A stretch of DNA of 64,000 nt from Shimia_B sp038525525 (GCA_038525525.1 JBCBHO010000002.1:62001-126000); one strand, 5' to 3'. Shown: positions 16,649 to 24,990, counted from the first letter of the stretch. Translations and numbers: made by a program. Notes: generated from the sequence alone by a model not told the origin.

Positions 16649-17272
16649 ATGACCGAGACGCCGATCCGAGACGCCGCCACGATCGTCGCCCTCCGGGACA
16701 TGCAGGGGCGCAGGCACGTCCTCATGGGCCAGCGCGGCGCGCAGGCGGCCTTCATGCCGTCGAAATTCGTCTTTCCGGGCGGCGCGGTCGATGCCGGCGA
16801 CGCTGACACGCCGCTCGCGCGGCACGTGGCGGAGCCCTGCGCCACGCGGCTCGCGGGCATGGCCCACGCCCTCGCCGTCGCCGCCATTCGCGAGCTTTGG
16901 GAGGAGACGGGCCTGATGCTGGGGCAAAACGGGACGGCGGCGGGGATGCCCTTTCTCCCCGATGCTGCGCCCCTCAGGTTCGTTTTCCGCGCGATCACCC
17001 CGCCGGGGCGCCCGCGCCGCTTCGACGCGCGGTTCTTCGCGGTGGCCGCCGATGCGCTCTCGGGCGATCTCGATGACTTCTCGCGCGCCTCCGACGAGCT
17101 CTCGCATCTGCGCTGGGTCCCCCTCGAGGAGGCGCGCAGCCTTGATCTGCCCTTCATCACAGAGGTCGTTCTGGCAGAGCTCGCCGCCCTCGATCCGCGC
17201 GTCGCGCCACCCTCCGTGCCGTTCTTCAAGAACGACGACGAGGAGAGCCTCTTTCTCCGCCTCCGCGGCTAG
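16649..17272 (+). CDS. NUDIX hydrolase
   Basis: 207 residues. The core Nudix catalytic helix is AAIRELWEETGLML, matching REx2EExG. The N-terminal half of the Nudix box is not canonical: the Glu expected eight residues earlier is His. The protein carries a longer insertion before the box, as in NUDT19-like members. These enzymes cleave nucleoside-diphosphate-linked compounds, often CoA derivatives; the substrate is not clear here. Its TAG overlaps by 4 bp the stop of the convergent DMT transporter gene. Confidence 0.85.
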   Translation: MTETPIRDAATIVALRDMQGRRHVLMGQRGAQAAFMPSKFVFPGGAVDAGDADTPLARHVAEPCATRLAGMAHALAVAAIRELWEETGLMLGQNGTAAGMPFLPDAAPLRFVFRAITPPGRPRRFDARFFAVAADALSGDLDDFSRASDELSHLRWVPLEEARSLDLPFITEVVLAELAALDPRVAPPSVPFFKNDDEESLFLRLRG

Positions 17273-18165
17273 GAGAGCAAAACCACCAGCACGACACTGA
17301 GCGCGAGGGCCGCGATCCCGCCGAGCTCACGCAGCGTGGTGCGCTCGCCGAAGAGAAAGATCGAGAAGAGAAAGGAAAAGATCAGCTCCGTCTGCCCGAG
17401 CGCCTTTACCAGCGCGGCCTTCTGCAGGCCAAAGGCCGTGAACCAGCCGAGAGAGCCCAGCATCGACGTGACGCCGACAAGGCTCACCGCGCGCCACGCC
17501 CGGAAGACGCGCCCGATCTCGCCGCGCTCCCACACCCTGAGATAGACGAGCATCATGGCAGTCTGCGCGAGCGTCAGGAGCGCGAGCCCGAAGGCCGCGC
17601 GCAGGAAGACATCGCCCCCCTCGAGCGCGAGTGCGGCCCCCCGGTAGGTCGCTCCCGAAACGCCGAAGAGCAGCCCCGAGGCCAGCCCCAACGCCGTCGC
17701 GCGGTTGAGCACCCGCGCGCGCCAGTTGCCGCTGATCTCCGGGCTGTCGGAGAGCGCGAGCACCCCGCCGAGCCCGATCATGAGCGCGAGGAACACGCCG
17801 AGGCTGATGGTCTCGCCCAGGAGGATGAAACCGATGAGCGCGGTCTGCAGGACTTCCGTCTTCTTGAAGGTCACGCCCACGGCGAAGTTGCGATGCTGGA
17901 AGATCGCCACGGTGCACATCGTGGCCAGGATCTGCGCCACCGCGCCCGTGAGCCCGTAGGCCCAGAAGGAAGCGGGCGTCGCGGGCATCGCGAGCCCCTG
18001 GGCGGCACCGTAGCCGAGCGAGAGCGCAAGAAGCAGGGGCCACGCGAAAAGGAAGCGCGCGAAGGTCGCGCCGGCGGTCGAGAGCGACGTGGACCGGAGC
18101 CGCTTCTGCAGGACGAAGCGGAGCGACTGGATGAAGGCCGCGAAAAGCGTGACGGGGATCCACAT
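17269..18165 (-). CDS. DMT-family (EamA-like) transporter
   Basis: 298 residues, about ten hydrophobic helices in two EamA-like halves. The N-terminus MWIPVTLFAAFIQSLRFVLQKRLR and the C-terminal FLFSIFLFGERTTLRELGG match the drug/metabolite transporter pattern, with the typical Gly-Glu-R end of each half. Likely an inner-membrane exporter of small metabolites; substrate unknown. Convergent with the NUDIX gene. The desaturase gene starts upstream on the same strand after a 23-bp gap, so it may be in the same transcript. Confidence 0.85.
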   Translation of the reverse strand: MWIPVTLFAAFIQSLRFVLQKRLRSTSLSTAGATFARFLFAWPLLLALSLGYGAAQGLAMPATPASFWAYGLTGAVAQILATMCTVAIFQHRNFAVGVTFKKTEVLQTALIGFILLGETISLGVFLALMIGLGGVLALSDSPEISGNWRARVLNRATALGLASGLLFGVSGATYRGAALALEGGDVFLRAAFGLALLTLAQTAMMLVYLRVWERGEIGRVFRAWRAVSLVGVTSMLGSLGWFTAFGLQKAALVKALGQTELIFSFLFSIFLFGERTTLRELGGIAALALSVVLVVLLS

Positions 18166-18188
18166 GGGATCCCCCTAAGCCCCCGGCC

Positions 18189-19052
18189 CTACCGGCGCCA
18201 GAGCGGGTGCGGCACCGGGTCCTTGGCGCGCAGGAAGTGTCGCCGGAAGACCTCGCCGTAGGAGGCGAAGCGATAATTCGCGTTCTTCTCGAGATAGGCA
18301 GCGCGATTGCGCGCGAACTGGCCCGGCAGATCGTACCACGGGACGCCGGGATGAAGGTGGTGGACGACGTGCAGGTTGTTGTTGAGGAAGAGCAGCGAGA
18401 GCGGTCCCCGATCCTCGATGATCACCGACCGCCCGCCCGCCTGCTCGTGGGCCTGATGCTCGCAGAACGTGCGGATCTTGAGCAGGGAAAGCCCGCCATA
18501 GGCGGCGACCAGAAAGGCCCAGAGCGGCAGCGGCGCGAGCGTCACCACCCAGAGCACCGCCGCCACGGCCGGGACATGAAGCGCCCAGCCCAGGATCACC
18601 CGCGGCGTGAGCGCGCGCAGGTCCCCCGCCATGAAAAGCACCTGCCCCACGATGGGCCCGATGAGCATCCGCCCCGCCAGCGTGTTGTTGAAACTCAGCA
18701 CCCCGCGCGCCCAGGCCGGCAACCGCTCCCACACCCCGGCATCGAGGTAGTTGGCTTCTGGGTCGTCCAGCGGATCGGTGAGCCGCGCATCGCGGTGATG
18801 GGCCAGATGGCTGTCGTAGAAACGCAGGTAGGGGATCGCGAGCGTCAGCGGTGGCCAGGCCAGCGCCGCATTGAGCCAGCGGTTGCGAAACGGGTGCCCA
18901 TGGATCGCCTCGTGCTGAAGCGAGCAGTGCAGCGCGATGAGCACCGCGAGCGCGGGGATCGCGAGCGCCACGGGCGCGTGGAGCGCCGCGGCGATCCCGC
19001 CATAGACCAGCGCGAAGAGCGCGAGCGTCGGCCATTCCACGGGCCGCCTCAT
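18189..19052 (-). CDS. Membrane fatty-acid desaturase-family protein
   Basis: 287 residues from the ATG at 19052. The three His boxes of membrane di-iron desaturases/hydroxylases are present: QHEAIHGHP, DSHLAHHRD and LHVVHHLHPGVPW. There are four to six hydrophobic helices between them. Substrate could be a fatty acyl chain or a carotenoid-like lipid. The start overlaps the stop of the DUF2061 gene (ATGA, 19049-19052); a longer frame upstream of it is only an alternative reading of that gene. The XRE gene diverges from this operon. Confidence 0.88.
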   Translation of the reverse strand: MRRPVEWPTLALFALVYGGIAAALHAPVALAIPALAVLIALHCSLQHEAIHGHPFRNRWLNAALAWPPLTLAIPYLRFYDSHLAHHRDARLTDPLDDPEANYLDAGVWERLPAWARGVLSFNNTLAGRMLIGPIVGQVLFMAGDLRALTPRVILGWALHVPAVAAVLWVVTLAPLPLWAFLVAAYGGLSLLKIRTFCEHQAHEQAGGRSVIIEDRGPLSLLFLNNNLHVVHHLHPGVPWYDLPGQFARNRAAYLEKNANYRFASYGEVFRRHFLRAKDPVPHPLWRR

Positions 19053-19249
19053 GTCCGCCCCCAGCGGATGCGCGCCCAGATCCGCTCGTAGGCCACGTAG
19101 ATCAGGAGGCCGAGCAGGCTGTTGGTGGCGGCCATGCCCCCGCTCATGGTGAGCGATCCCGTGACGGTGAAGCCCACCCCCGTCATGACGAGGAAACCGA
19201 TGAGTGTCCAAAGCGCGGCTTTGACGAAGGTGCGAAGGCGGCTGTCCAT
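19049..19249 (-). CDS. DUF2061 small membrane protein
   Basis: 66 residues, two hydrophobic helices (about 9-29 and 37-55) with the DUF2061 pattern RTFVKAALWTLIGFLVMTG and ending YERIWARIRWGR. Function unknown. First gene of a two-gene operon with the desaturase, overlapped by 4 bp, and 84 bp from the divergent XRE regulator. Confidence 0.8.
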   Translation of the reverse strand: MDSRLRTFVKAALWTLIGFLVMTGVGFTVTGSLTMSGGMAATNSLLGLLIYVAYERIWARIRWGRT

Positions 19250-19316
19250 GCCCCATGCCTTGGCGCTTTCGCAGGCTGTGGGCCATTCGGCGAATGGTTC
19301 ACATCAGTCGACAATC

Positions 19317-19330
19317 GTGATAATTATCAC
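19317..19330. promoter_or_regulatory. Perfect 14-bp palindrome, candidate XRE operator
   Basis: GTGATAATTATCAC is perfectly self-complementary and ends 2 bp before the XRE ATG, where a ribosome-binding site would be. It contains a -10-like GATAAT (19319-19324), which would place the transcription start at or next to the ATG. A natural binding site for the regulator itself; role inferred. Confidence 0.6.
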
Positions 19331-19332
19331 CA

Positions 19333-20190
19333 ATGCAGAGAATTACCGACAAACGGGACCGTGCCACCCTGCTCCGCGAGCGCCTTCACCAGGCCCTCGC
19401 CACCACGGGCACCTCCCAAAGCGCCCTGGCCCGCGCCACGGGGGTCGACCGCTCGACCATCAGCCAGCTTCTCAGGGACGCAGGGCCACGCCTGCCCAAC
19501 GCACAGCTCGTCGCGGAATGCGCCGCCGCGCTCGGCGTGAGCGCGGACTGGCTCCTCGGCCTCTCGGACCGGCCCGAGCAGGCCTCCGATCTCGTCGCCG
19601 CCGCCATGACCGTCACCGAGGCGCCCCGCGCGCTCGTCGACGAACAGATCTTCGCCTGGCACCAGGAGGCGCAGGGTTACAAGATCCGCCACGTGCCAGC
19701 GGGCCTGCCCGACATGCTCAAGACGACCGAGATGCTGCGCTGGGAATATGAGCCGTCCCTCGGGCGCACCACCGACCAGGCCATCGGCGCGAGCCAGGAC
19801 AAGCTCGACTGGATGCAGGCCTCCCGGTCCGATTACGAGATCGCCGTCCCCGTCCACGATCTCCGCGCCATGGCCCAGGCGGAAGGCTATTATCAGCACC
19901 TCCCCGCCACGATCCGCGCGGCCCAGCTCGAGCGCCTCGAGGCGCTCCACGAGGAGCTCTACCCGCGCCTTCGCCTGCATCTCTTCGACGCGCGCAGGCT
20001 CTTTTCCGCGCCCGTGACGATCTTCGGCTCGCTCCTCGCGGTCATTTATCTGGGCTCGAACTACCTCGCCTTCCGCGACAGTGACCGGGTGGAGACCATC
20101 ACACGCCATTTCGACCGCCTCGTGCGCGCCGCCGAGATCGGGGACCGCGAATTTCCCGCCTACATCGCGCTCCTGAGGCGCGGGCTCTGA
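19333..20190 (+). CDS. XRE-family transcriptional regulator
   Basis: 285 residues. N-terminal Cro/C1-type helix-turn-helix at about 20-75 (LARATGVDRSTISQLLRD; GVSADWLLGLSD). The remainder (about 95-285) is a helical domain also found in a family of alphaproteobacterial XRE regulators; its ligand is unknown. There is no Shine-Dalgarno sequence before the ATG; instead a perfect palindrome with an embedded -10-like hexamer sits there, suggesting a leaderless, autoregulated transcript. It is divergent from the DUF2061-desaturase operon, the most likely target besides itself. Confidence 0.88.
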   Translation: MQRITDKRDRATLLRERLHQALATTGTSQSALARATGVDRSTISQLLRDAGPRLPNAQLVAECAAALGVSADWLLGLSDRPEQASDLVAAAMTVTEAPRALVDEQIFAWHQEAQGYKIRHVPAGLPDMLKTTEMLRWEYEPSLGRTTDQAIGASQDKLDWMQASRSDYEIAVPVHDLRAMAQAEGYYQHLPATIRAAQLERLEALHEELYPRLRLHLFDARRLFSAPVTIFGSLLAVIYLGSNYLAFRDSDRVETITRHFDRLVRAAEIGDREFPAYIALLRRGL

Positions 20191-20205
20191 GCCCGGAGAA
20201 GGAGG

Positions 20206-20264
20206 CCCCGGATCGGGTCCGGGGCGTGACGGTCTCTTGGCCCCGCCCCGGACCTGATCCGGGG
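20206..20264. repeat. REP-type palindrome pair (intergenic)
   Basis: Two inverted units of one repeat: CCCCGGA-TCGGG-TCCGGGG (20206-20224) and, 21 bp on, CCCCGGA-CCTGA-TCCGGGG (20246-20264). The loops are related on opposite strands. The core CCCGGA-TCnnG-TCCGGG reappears inside valS at 40819-40839. It lies between the convergent XRE and SDR genes and may also act in transcript ends, though there is no T-run. Confidence 0.8.
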
Positions 20265-20289
20265 TCTCGCGTGCGATGAAGACCGAGAC

Positions 20290-21036
20290 TCAGAGCTTGG
20301 GGTCCGGGGTCTCCGTATGCCCGTCCACCGCGATGACCTGCCCCGACACCATCCGCGCCGCGTCAGAGGCGAGGAAGACCGCCATCTCGGCGACGTCCTC
20401 GGCCGTCACCAGCCGCCTGAGCGAGACGCCCGAGGCATAGCCCGCATGGACCGCGTCCCGCGTCATGCCCTTGGCCTTGGCCTCCCGCTCCATGACGCCC
20501 TCCATGCGCGGGCCTTCCACGGCGCCCGGGCAAATCGCATTGGCACGGATCCCGTGCGGGCCCAGCTCCATGGCCACCGTCTTCATGAGCCCGATCACGG
20601 CCCATTTGGCCGCCGCGTAGGGCGCGCGAAAGGGATAGCCGTAGAGCCCCGCCGTGGAGCTCGTGAAAAGGATGGCCCCCTGCCCCCGTGCTTTCATGGC
20701 GGGAGGTGCGTGCTTGGCCGCGAGGAACGCGCCCTCGAGGTTCACCGAGACGCAGCGCCGCCAGTCCTCGAGCGCCACGTCTTCGAGCGCCGCCGTGGGC
20801 CCGGCGATGCCCGCATTGGCACAGAGCGCGTCGAGCGGCGCGGCCTCGGCGAGGAGGCCCGCCATGGCCCCTTCGTCGGCGGCATCCACCGCGCGTGCCT
20901 GCCAGTCTGGCGGGCACGCAGCGAGCGCCGCCGCATCCACATCGGTCACCCAGACCTCGTAATCCGCCGCCGCGAAGCGCGCAGCCATGGCCCGTCCGAT
21001 GCCCGAAGCGCCCGCCGTGATCAGCGCGCGCTTCAC
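20290..21036 (-). CDS. Short-chain dehydrogenase/reductase (SDR)
   Basis: 248 residues from a GTG at 21036. Classical SDR motifs: cofactor site TAGASGIGRAM (near 8-18), NAG (74-76), Ser in LFTSSTAG, and the catalytic YAAAK (140-144). Substrate unknown. The GTG overlaps the stop of the carnitine dehydrogenase gene (GTGA, 21033-21036), so it is translated with it and probably serves quaternary-amine or hydroxyacid catabolism. The long frame upstream of 21036 is only antisense-like extension into that gene. Confidence 0.9.
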   Translation of the reverse strand: MKRALITAGASGIGRAMAARFAAADYEVWVTDVDAAALAACPPDWQARAVDAADEGAMAGLLAEAAPLDALCANAGIAGPTAALEDVALEDWRRCVSVNLEGAFLAAKHAPPAMKARGQGAILFTSSTAGLYGYPFRAPYAAAKWAVIGLMKTVAMELGPHGIRANAICPGAVEGPRMEGVMEREAKAKGMTRDAVHAGYASGVSLRRLVTAEDVAEMAVFLASDAARMVSGQVIAVDGHTETPDPKL

Positions 21037-22484
21037 TTCGCGCCCACCGCGCGGCCTGCCCCGTCGGGCCGGCCGAGCCGCGCATGGGCCTCCGCGTAGG
21101 CGCCGAGCCGTGCGGCCACCGCCTCGGACGGGGGCGACGCGCGCCGCGTCTCGAGGCTCACGTGGATCAGCATGTGCTCTCCCGTCGCGAGCAGTCGCGC
21201 GCCCGCGCGCATCTCGTGCCAGAGATGCATCTTCTTGCCCGCCCCCTCGAGGACCTGCGTCGTGATGGTGATCACCGCCCCGGCATGGACCTCGTCGAGA
21301 TGCCGGATATGGGTTTCGGCCGTGAAGTAGCTGCCGCCCGAGGCGATGTAGGCCGCGTCGCAGCCGATCATCTCCATGAACCGGTCCGTGGCGTCGCCGA
21401 AGGCCTGCAGGTAGCGCGCTTCGTTCATGTGCCCGTTGTAGTCGGTCCAGTCGAGCGGCACGGCCCGGTGCACTGTCTGCACCTTGGCCGCCTTCGCAGC
21501 GTCGCTCTGCTCCACCGGCGCAAAGGTTGCCTCGTGCCCGAAGATCAGCGCGCCCGCGCCCCAACCCTGCGCCTTCAGCGCCCGCATCATGGCCACGAGA
21601 TTACCATCCCGGATGCGCTCGAGGTCGCGGATCGAGCGGCCGCCGGATTGCGCGTCCGATTGCGCCGCGATCGTCTCGATGAGATCGTCGGTCAGCTCGG
21701 GAACATCCATGAGTTTCGTCCATGGCCAGGCGAGCGCGGGCCCGAATTGCGCGATGAAGTGCTTCATCCCCGCCTCGCCTCCCGCGATGCGGTAGGTCTC
21801 GAAGAGGCCCATCTGCGCCCAGCGCAGGCCAAAGCCGTAGCGGATGGCGTCGTCGATCTCCCCGGTCGTCGCGACCCCGTCCTTCACGAGCCAGAGGGCC
21901 TCGCGCCACACGGCCTCGAGGAAGCGGTCCGCGATGTGGGCATCGATCTCCTGCCGCACCCGGAGAGGATACATGCCGATCGCGCGCAGCGTTTCCGCGG
22001 CCCCCTCGATCAGCGCCGCGTCGTTGGCTGCGCTCGGCACGAGCTCCACCAGCGGCAGGAGGTAGACCGGGTTGAACGGATGGGCGACGACGATCTGTCC
22101 GGGCCGGAGCGCGCCCGCCTGAAGTTCGGAGGGTTTGAAGCCCGAGGTGGAGGATCCGATCACCGCCTCCGGCGGACAGACCTCTTGCAGGGCCGCGTAG
22201 ACGTGATGTTTGAGCTCGAGCCGCTCGGGCACGCTTTCCTGCACCCAGTCGGCGCCAGCCACCGCCGCGGCGAGATCGGTCTCCATGGAGAGCCGCCCTT
22301 CGCGCGGTAGCGCCCGGTCGTAGAGCCCGGGCAAGGCGCGCCGCGCATTCTGCAACACGTCCCCGAGCTTCCGCTCGGCCTCCGGGTCCGGGTCGAACAC
22401 CGACACGTCCCAGCCATTCAGGAGAAATCGTGCGGCCCAGCCGCCGCCGATCACGCCCCCGCCAACAATCGCTGCTTTAGGCAT
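21033..22484 (-). CDS. lcdH: Carnitine 3-dehydrogenase fused to betainyl-CoA thioesterase-like domain
   Basis: 483 residues in two parts. Residues 1-315 are a 3-hydroxyacyl-CoA-dehydrogenase-type enzyme with the NAD motif GGGVIGGGWAARF (8-20), the segment VAHPFNPVYLLPLVEL, and a C-terminal helical domain. Residues about 340-460 are a hot-dog 4-hydroxybenzoyl-CoA-thioesterase-like domain (VPLDWTDYNGHMNEARYL). This fusion is known for L-carnitine dehydrogenases of rhizobia and relatives: the first domain oxidises L-carnitine to 3-dehydrocarnitine, the second hydrolyses betainyl-CoA to glycine betaine. In Pseudomonas the two are separate proteins (CdhA, CdhB). The BKACE gene 323 bp upstream supplies the step between them. 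Confidence 0.9.
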   Translation of the reverse strand: MPKAAIVGGGVIGGGWAARFLLNGWDVSVFDPDPEAERKLGDVLQNARRALPGLYDRALPREGRLSMETDLAAAVAGADWVQESVPERLELKHHVYAALQEVCPPEAVIGSSTSGFKPSELQAGALRPGQIVVAHPFNPVYLLPLVELVPSAANDAALIEGAAETLRAIGMYPLRVRQEIDAHIADRFLEAVWREALWLVKDGVATTGEIDDAIRYGFGLRWAQMGLFETYRIAGGEAGMKHFIAQFGPALAWPWTKLMDVPELTDDLIETIAAQSDAQSGGRSIRDLERIRDGNLVAMMRALKAQGWGAGALIFGHEATFAPVEQSDAAKAAKVQTVHRAVPLDWTDYNGHMNEARYLQAFGDATDRFMEMIGCDAAYIASGGSYFTAETHIRHLDEVHAGAVITITTQVLEGAGKKMHLWHEMRAGARLLATGEHMLIHVSLETRRASPPSEAVAARLGAYAEAHARLGRPDGAGRAVGAK

Positions 22485-22549
22485 GGTGCCCCCTCCCCGC
22501 GTCCTGGGACCTCTCGGTCCGGCATCCGGTCGCTCGGGTATCCATGCGC

Positions 22550-22594
22550 CCCGGTTTCTGTGTGCCCGGTTTCCTTGTGCCCGGTTTCTTTGTG
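22550..22594. repeat. Three tandem 15-bp repeats
   Basis: Three contiguous units of CCCGGTTTCNNTGTG at 22550-22564, 22565-22579 and 22580-22594, differing at one or two bases. They run directly into the dispersed CTTTGTGCC..GTACCTC element and lie upstream of the carnitine dehydrogenase gene. Confidence 0.85.
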
Positions 22595-22637
22595 CCTGTA
22601 CCTCGGGGGGAGGCGAAGCCGGGGGGCAGAGCCCCCC
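22588..22637. repeat. Dispersed repeat, copy A (CTTTGTGCC..GTACCTC plus hairpin)
   Basis: CTTTGTGCCTGTACCTC at 22588-22604 followed by the hairpin GGGGGG-CAGAG-CCCCCC at 22621-22637. Two further copies of the head motif occur at 34985 and 48624; copy B has the same hairpin with a compensated stem. It lies between the small lipoprotein gene and the carnitine dehydrogenase gene. Confidence 0.75.
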
Positions 22638-22646
22638 AGCCCGTCT

Positions 22647-22772
22647 TTAGGCCAGCACGGCCTCTTCGGTCTCGACCCAGGTCAGGCCCTGCAGCCCGCC
22701 ATGCTCCGCGATCTCCGAGCAGGCCGCGAGCGCAAAGGCCGTCACTGCGAGCAAAATGAGTGTCTTCGTCAT
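22647..22772 (-). CDS. Very small lipoprotein (41 aa)
   Basis: 41 residues. Start MTKTLILLAVTAFALAAC, a compact lipoprotein signal with lipobox ALAAC (Cys18), then a 23-residue mature peptide rich in Glu (SEIAEHGGLQGLTWVETEE, ending VLA). ATG at 22772 with AGGAGC seven bases upstream, a good ribosome-binding site. It resembles entericidin-sized lipoproteins in plan but not in the mature sequence, so I give no function. It lies between the BKACE and carnitine dehydrogenase genes, all on the minus strand, and could be part of that transcript. Confidence 0.65.
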   Translation of the reverse strand: MTKTLILLAVTAFALAACSEIAEHGGLQGLTWVETEEAVLA

Positions 22773-22806
22773 GATATAGCTCCTGCATTCCTCAATACCG
22801 CTACAT

Positions 22807-23718
22807 CTATTCGCCCGGGGCGCGCTTTGTCAGCCCCAATTTCGCTCTCACGGTTACCGGATCGCTAATGCTGGCTCCCATGCGCTCGATGATCTCCCGC
22901 GCGCGCGTCACGAGCTGCGCGTTCGTCGCCAGCACCCCGCGGTCGAGCATGAGGTTGTCTTCAAGCCCCACCCGCACGTTGCCGCCCGCGAGGACCGAGG
23001 CCGCGACATAGGGCATCTGGTGCCGGCCGAGGGCGAAGGCCGAGAACGTCCAGGCCTCGGGGACGTTGTTGACCATGGCCAGGAAGGTGTTGAGGTCATC
23101 GGGCGCGCCCCAGGGCACGCCCATGCAGAGCTGGACGAGCGCGGGCGCCTCGAGCACGCCTTCCTTCACCAGCTGCTTGGCATACCACAGGTGCCCGGTG
23201 TCGAAGGCCTCGATCTCGGGCTTCACGCCGAGCTCGGTCATCATCCGGCCCATGGCCTGCAGCATGCCGGGCGTGTTGGTCATGACGTAGTCGGCCTCGG
23301 CGAAGTTCATCGTCCCGCAATCCAGGGTGCAGATCTCGGGCAGGCATTCGGCGATGTGGGCCACGCGTTCCTCTGCGCCGATCATGTCGGTGCCCACGGC
23401 CACGGGAAGCGGCGCGTCGGTGCCGCCGAAAACGATGTCGCCGCCCATCCCCGCCGTGAGATTGAGCACGACATCCACGTCGGCGTCGCGCACCCGGTCG
23501 GTCAGTTCGCGGTAGAGCTTGAGGTCCCGCGCGGGGGCGCCGGTCTCCGGGTCGCGCACGTGGCAATGGACGATCGCCGCCCCGGCCTTCGCCGCCGCGA
23601 TCGCGCTCTCGGCGATCTCGGCAGGCGACCGCGGCACGTGGGGCGAGCGGTCCTGCGTGCTCCCCGACCCCGTCACCGCGCAGGTGATAAACACCTCTCT
23701 GTTCATCTCCAGTGGCAT
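22807..23718 (-). CDS. BKACE-family beta-keto acid cleavage enzyme, probably dehydrocarnitine-specific
   Basis: 303 residues, full-length DUF849/BKACE family. N-terminus NREVFITCAVTGSG, zinc-site motif VHCHVRDPETG (about 49-59), and the segment CMGVPWGAPDDL. BKACE enzymes condense a beta-keto acid with acetyl-CoA and release acetoacetate plus a new CoA ester. Beside a carnitine dehydrogenase-thioesterase fusion the expected substrate is 3-dehydrocarnitine, giving betainyl-CoA, the CdhC step of carnitine catabolism in Pseudomonas. Start at 23718 with GGGAGGG upstream; an internal ATG at 23706 is the alternative. Confidence 0.88.
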   Translation of the reverse strand: MPLEMNREVFITCAVTGSGSTQDRSPHVPRSPAEIAESAIAAAKAGAAIVHCHVRDPETGAPARDLKLYRELTDRVRDADVDVVLNLTAGMGGDIVFGGTDAPLPVAVGTDMIGAEERVAHIAECLPEICTLDCGTMNFAEADYVMTNTPGMLQAMGRMMTELGVKPEIEAFDTGHLWYAKQLVKEGVLEAPALVQLCMGVPWGAPDDLNTFLAMVNNVPEAWTFSAFALGRHQMPYVAASVLAGGNVRVGLEDNLMLDRGVLATNAQLVTRAREIIERMGASISDPVTVRAKLGLTKRAPGE

Positions 23719-23891
23719 CTTTGCCCTCCCTCTTCAGTCTTCCTGCGCCTTCTGGCGGTGCTGTCTACCCGGCGCGCTCGTGCGGTCATGCGCACCTGGG
23801 CTTGCATGCGCGCCTTGGCTCAGACGCTTTTCCCCGTGGGGCCACGCCCAGATCAATCCGAACGGAAGCAGGGACGCGCCGCATCGCGGGC

Positions 23892-24938
23892 TCAGTACGG
23901 CATGGGATGGGCGCGGTGGGTCTTGTCGATCCCCTCCATGAGCTCGGGGCTTATCCCGGTCTCGACGCCCGCGAGGATCCGCTCGAGCTGATCGTGGGAG
24001 GTCGCGCCGAAGATGGCGGAGACGAGGAAGGGCCGCGAGACGGACCATTCCATGGCCATGTGCACGGGATCGACGCCGTGCGCGGCGGCGAGCGCGCTGT
24101 AGGCCTCCGCCGCGGCAAGGCCCCGCTCCGTCCAGCGTCCCCCGAGGGAGCCGTTGATGTCGGCGCGGCTGCCCTTGGGCTTCATCCCGCCCGCATACTT
24201 GCCGGTGAGAAAGCCCGTGGCGAGCGGTGAAAAGCTGAAAAGCCCCACGTCCTCGGCCACCGACAGCTCCGCCATGTCCGTGTCGTAGAGCCGGTGCATG
24301 AGCGAGTACTCGTTCTGCACGGAGGCCACGCGCGGCAGGCCGTGATCCTCGCTCAGGCGCAGCCACTGCGACGTGCCCCACGCACTCTCGTTCGAAAGGC
24401 CGAAGGCGCGGATCGTCCCCCGCTCCACCTCTTTCTGCAGCGCCTCGAGGCAGTCGAGCATGTCCGCGCGCACCTCCTCTGCCCGGATGCCCGTCGGGTC
24501 GTAGGTCCAGTTCTTGCGGAACTGGTAGGAGCCGCGATTGGGCCAGTGGAACTGGTAGAGATCGATGTAATCGGTCTGGAGGCGCTTGAGGTTCCCCTCG
24601 AGCGTCTCGCGGATCGTCTTGGAGCTGATAGGCGCGCCGTCCCGCACGTAGGACATGCCCTCGCCCGAATGCTTCGTGGCGAGGATGTAGTCGCCCCGGC
24701 GGGATTTGTTCGCCGCGTTCCAGTTGCCAATATAGGTCTCGGTGAGGCCCACCGTCTCCGCGCTGATCGGGTTCACGGGGTACATCTCGGCGGTGTCGAC
24801 GAAGTTGATGCCCGCAGCGAGCGAGGTGTCCATCTGCCGGTGGGCATCGGCCTCGTCAGTCTGCGTGCCCCAGGTCATCGTGCCGAGACAGTAGGCGCTG
24901 ACGGTCATCCCCGTCCGCCCGAGCGGGTTCATCTTCAT
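23892..24938 (-). CDS. Tas-like aldo/keto reductase
   Basis: 348 residues from the ATG at 24938; the open frame extends upstream but without homology. The NADPH-dependent aldo/keto reductase barrel reads from the start (LGRTGMTVSAYCLGTMTWG). It has the catalytic Asp/Tyr region NFVDTAEMYPVNP, the Lys in ILATKHSG and the His in DLYQFHWPNRG. The wording GLTETYIGNW and DTAEMYPV closely follows E. coli Tas. Physiological substrate unknown. The 135-bp gap to the divergent ImuA-like gene holds an SOS box whose orientation favours the ImuA-like gene. Confidence 0.92.
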   Translation of the reverse strand: MKMNPLGRTGMTVSAYCLGTMTWGTQTDEADAHRQMDTSLAAGINFVDTAEMYPVNPISAETVGLTETYIGNWNAANKSRRGDYILATKHSGEGMSYVRDGAPISSKTIRETLEGNLKRLQTDYIDLYQFHWPNRGSYQFRKNWTYDPTGIRAEEVRADMLDCLEALQKEVERGTIRAFGLSNESAWGTSQWLRLSEDHGLPRVASVQNEYSLMHRLYDTDMAELSVAEDVGLFSFSPLATGFLTGKYAGGMKPKGSRADINGSLGGRWTERGLAAAEAYSALAAAHGVDPVHMAMEWSVSRPFLVSAIFGATSHDQLERILAGVETGISPELMEGIDKTHRAHPMPY

Positions 24939-24990
24939 GGGCTGTCTCCTTTGGCGCGACATTACGCCCGGGAGGCGGCGTGGCAAGCAC

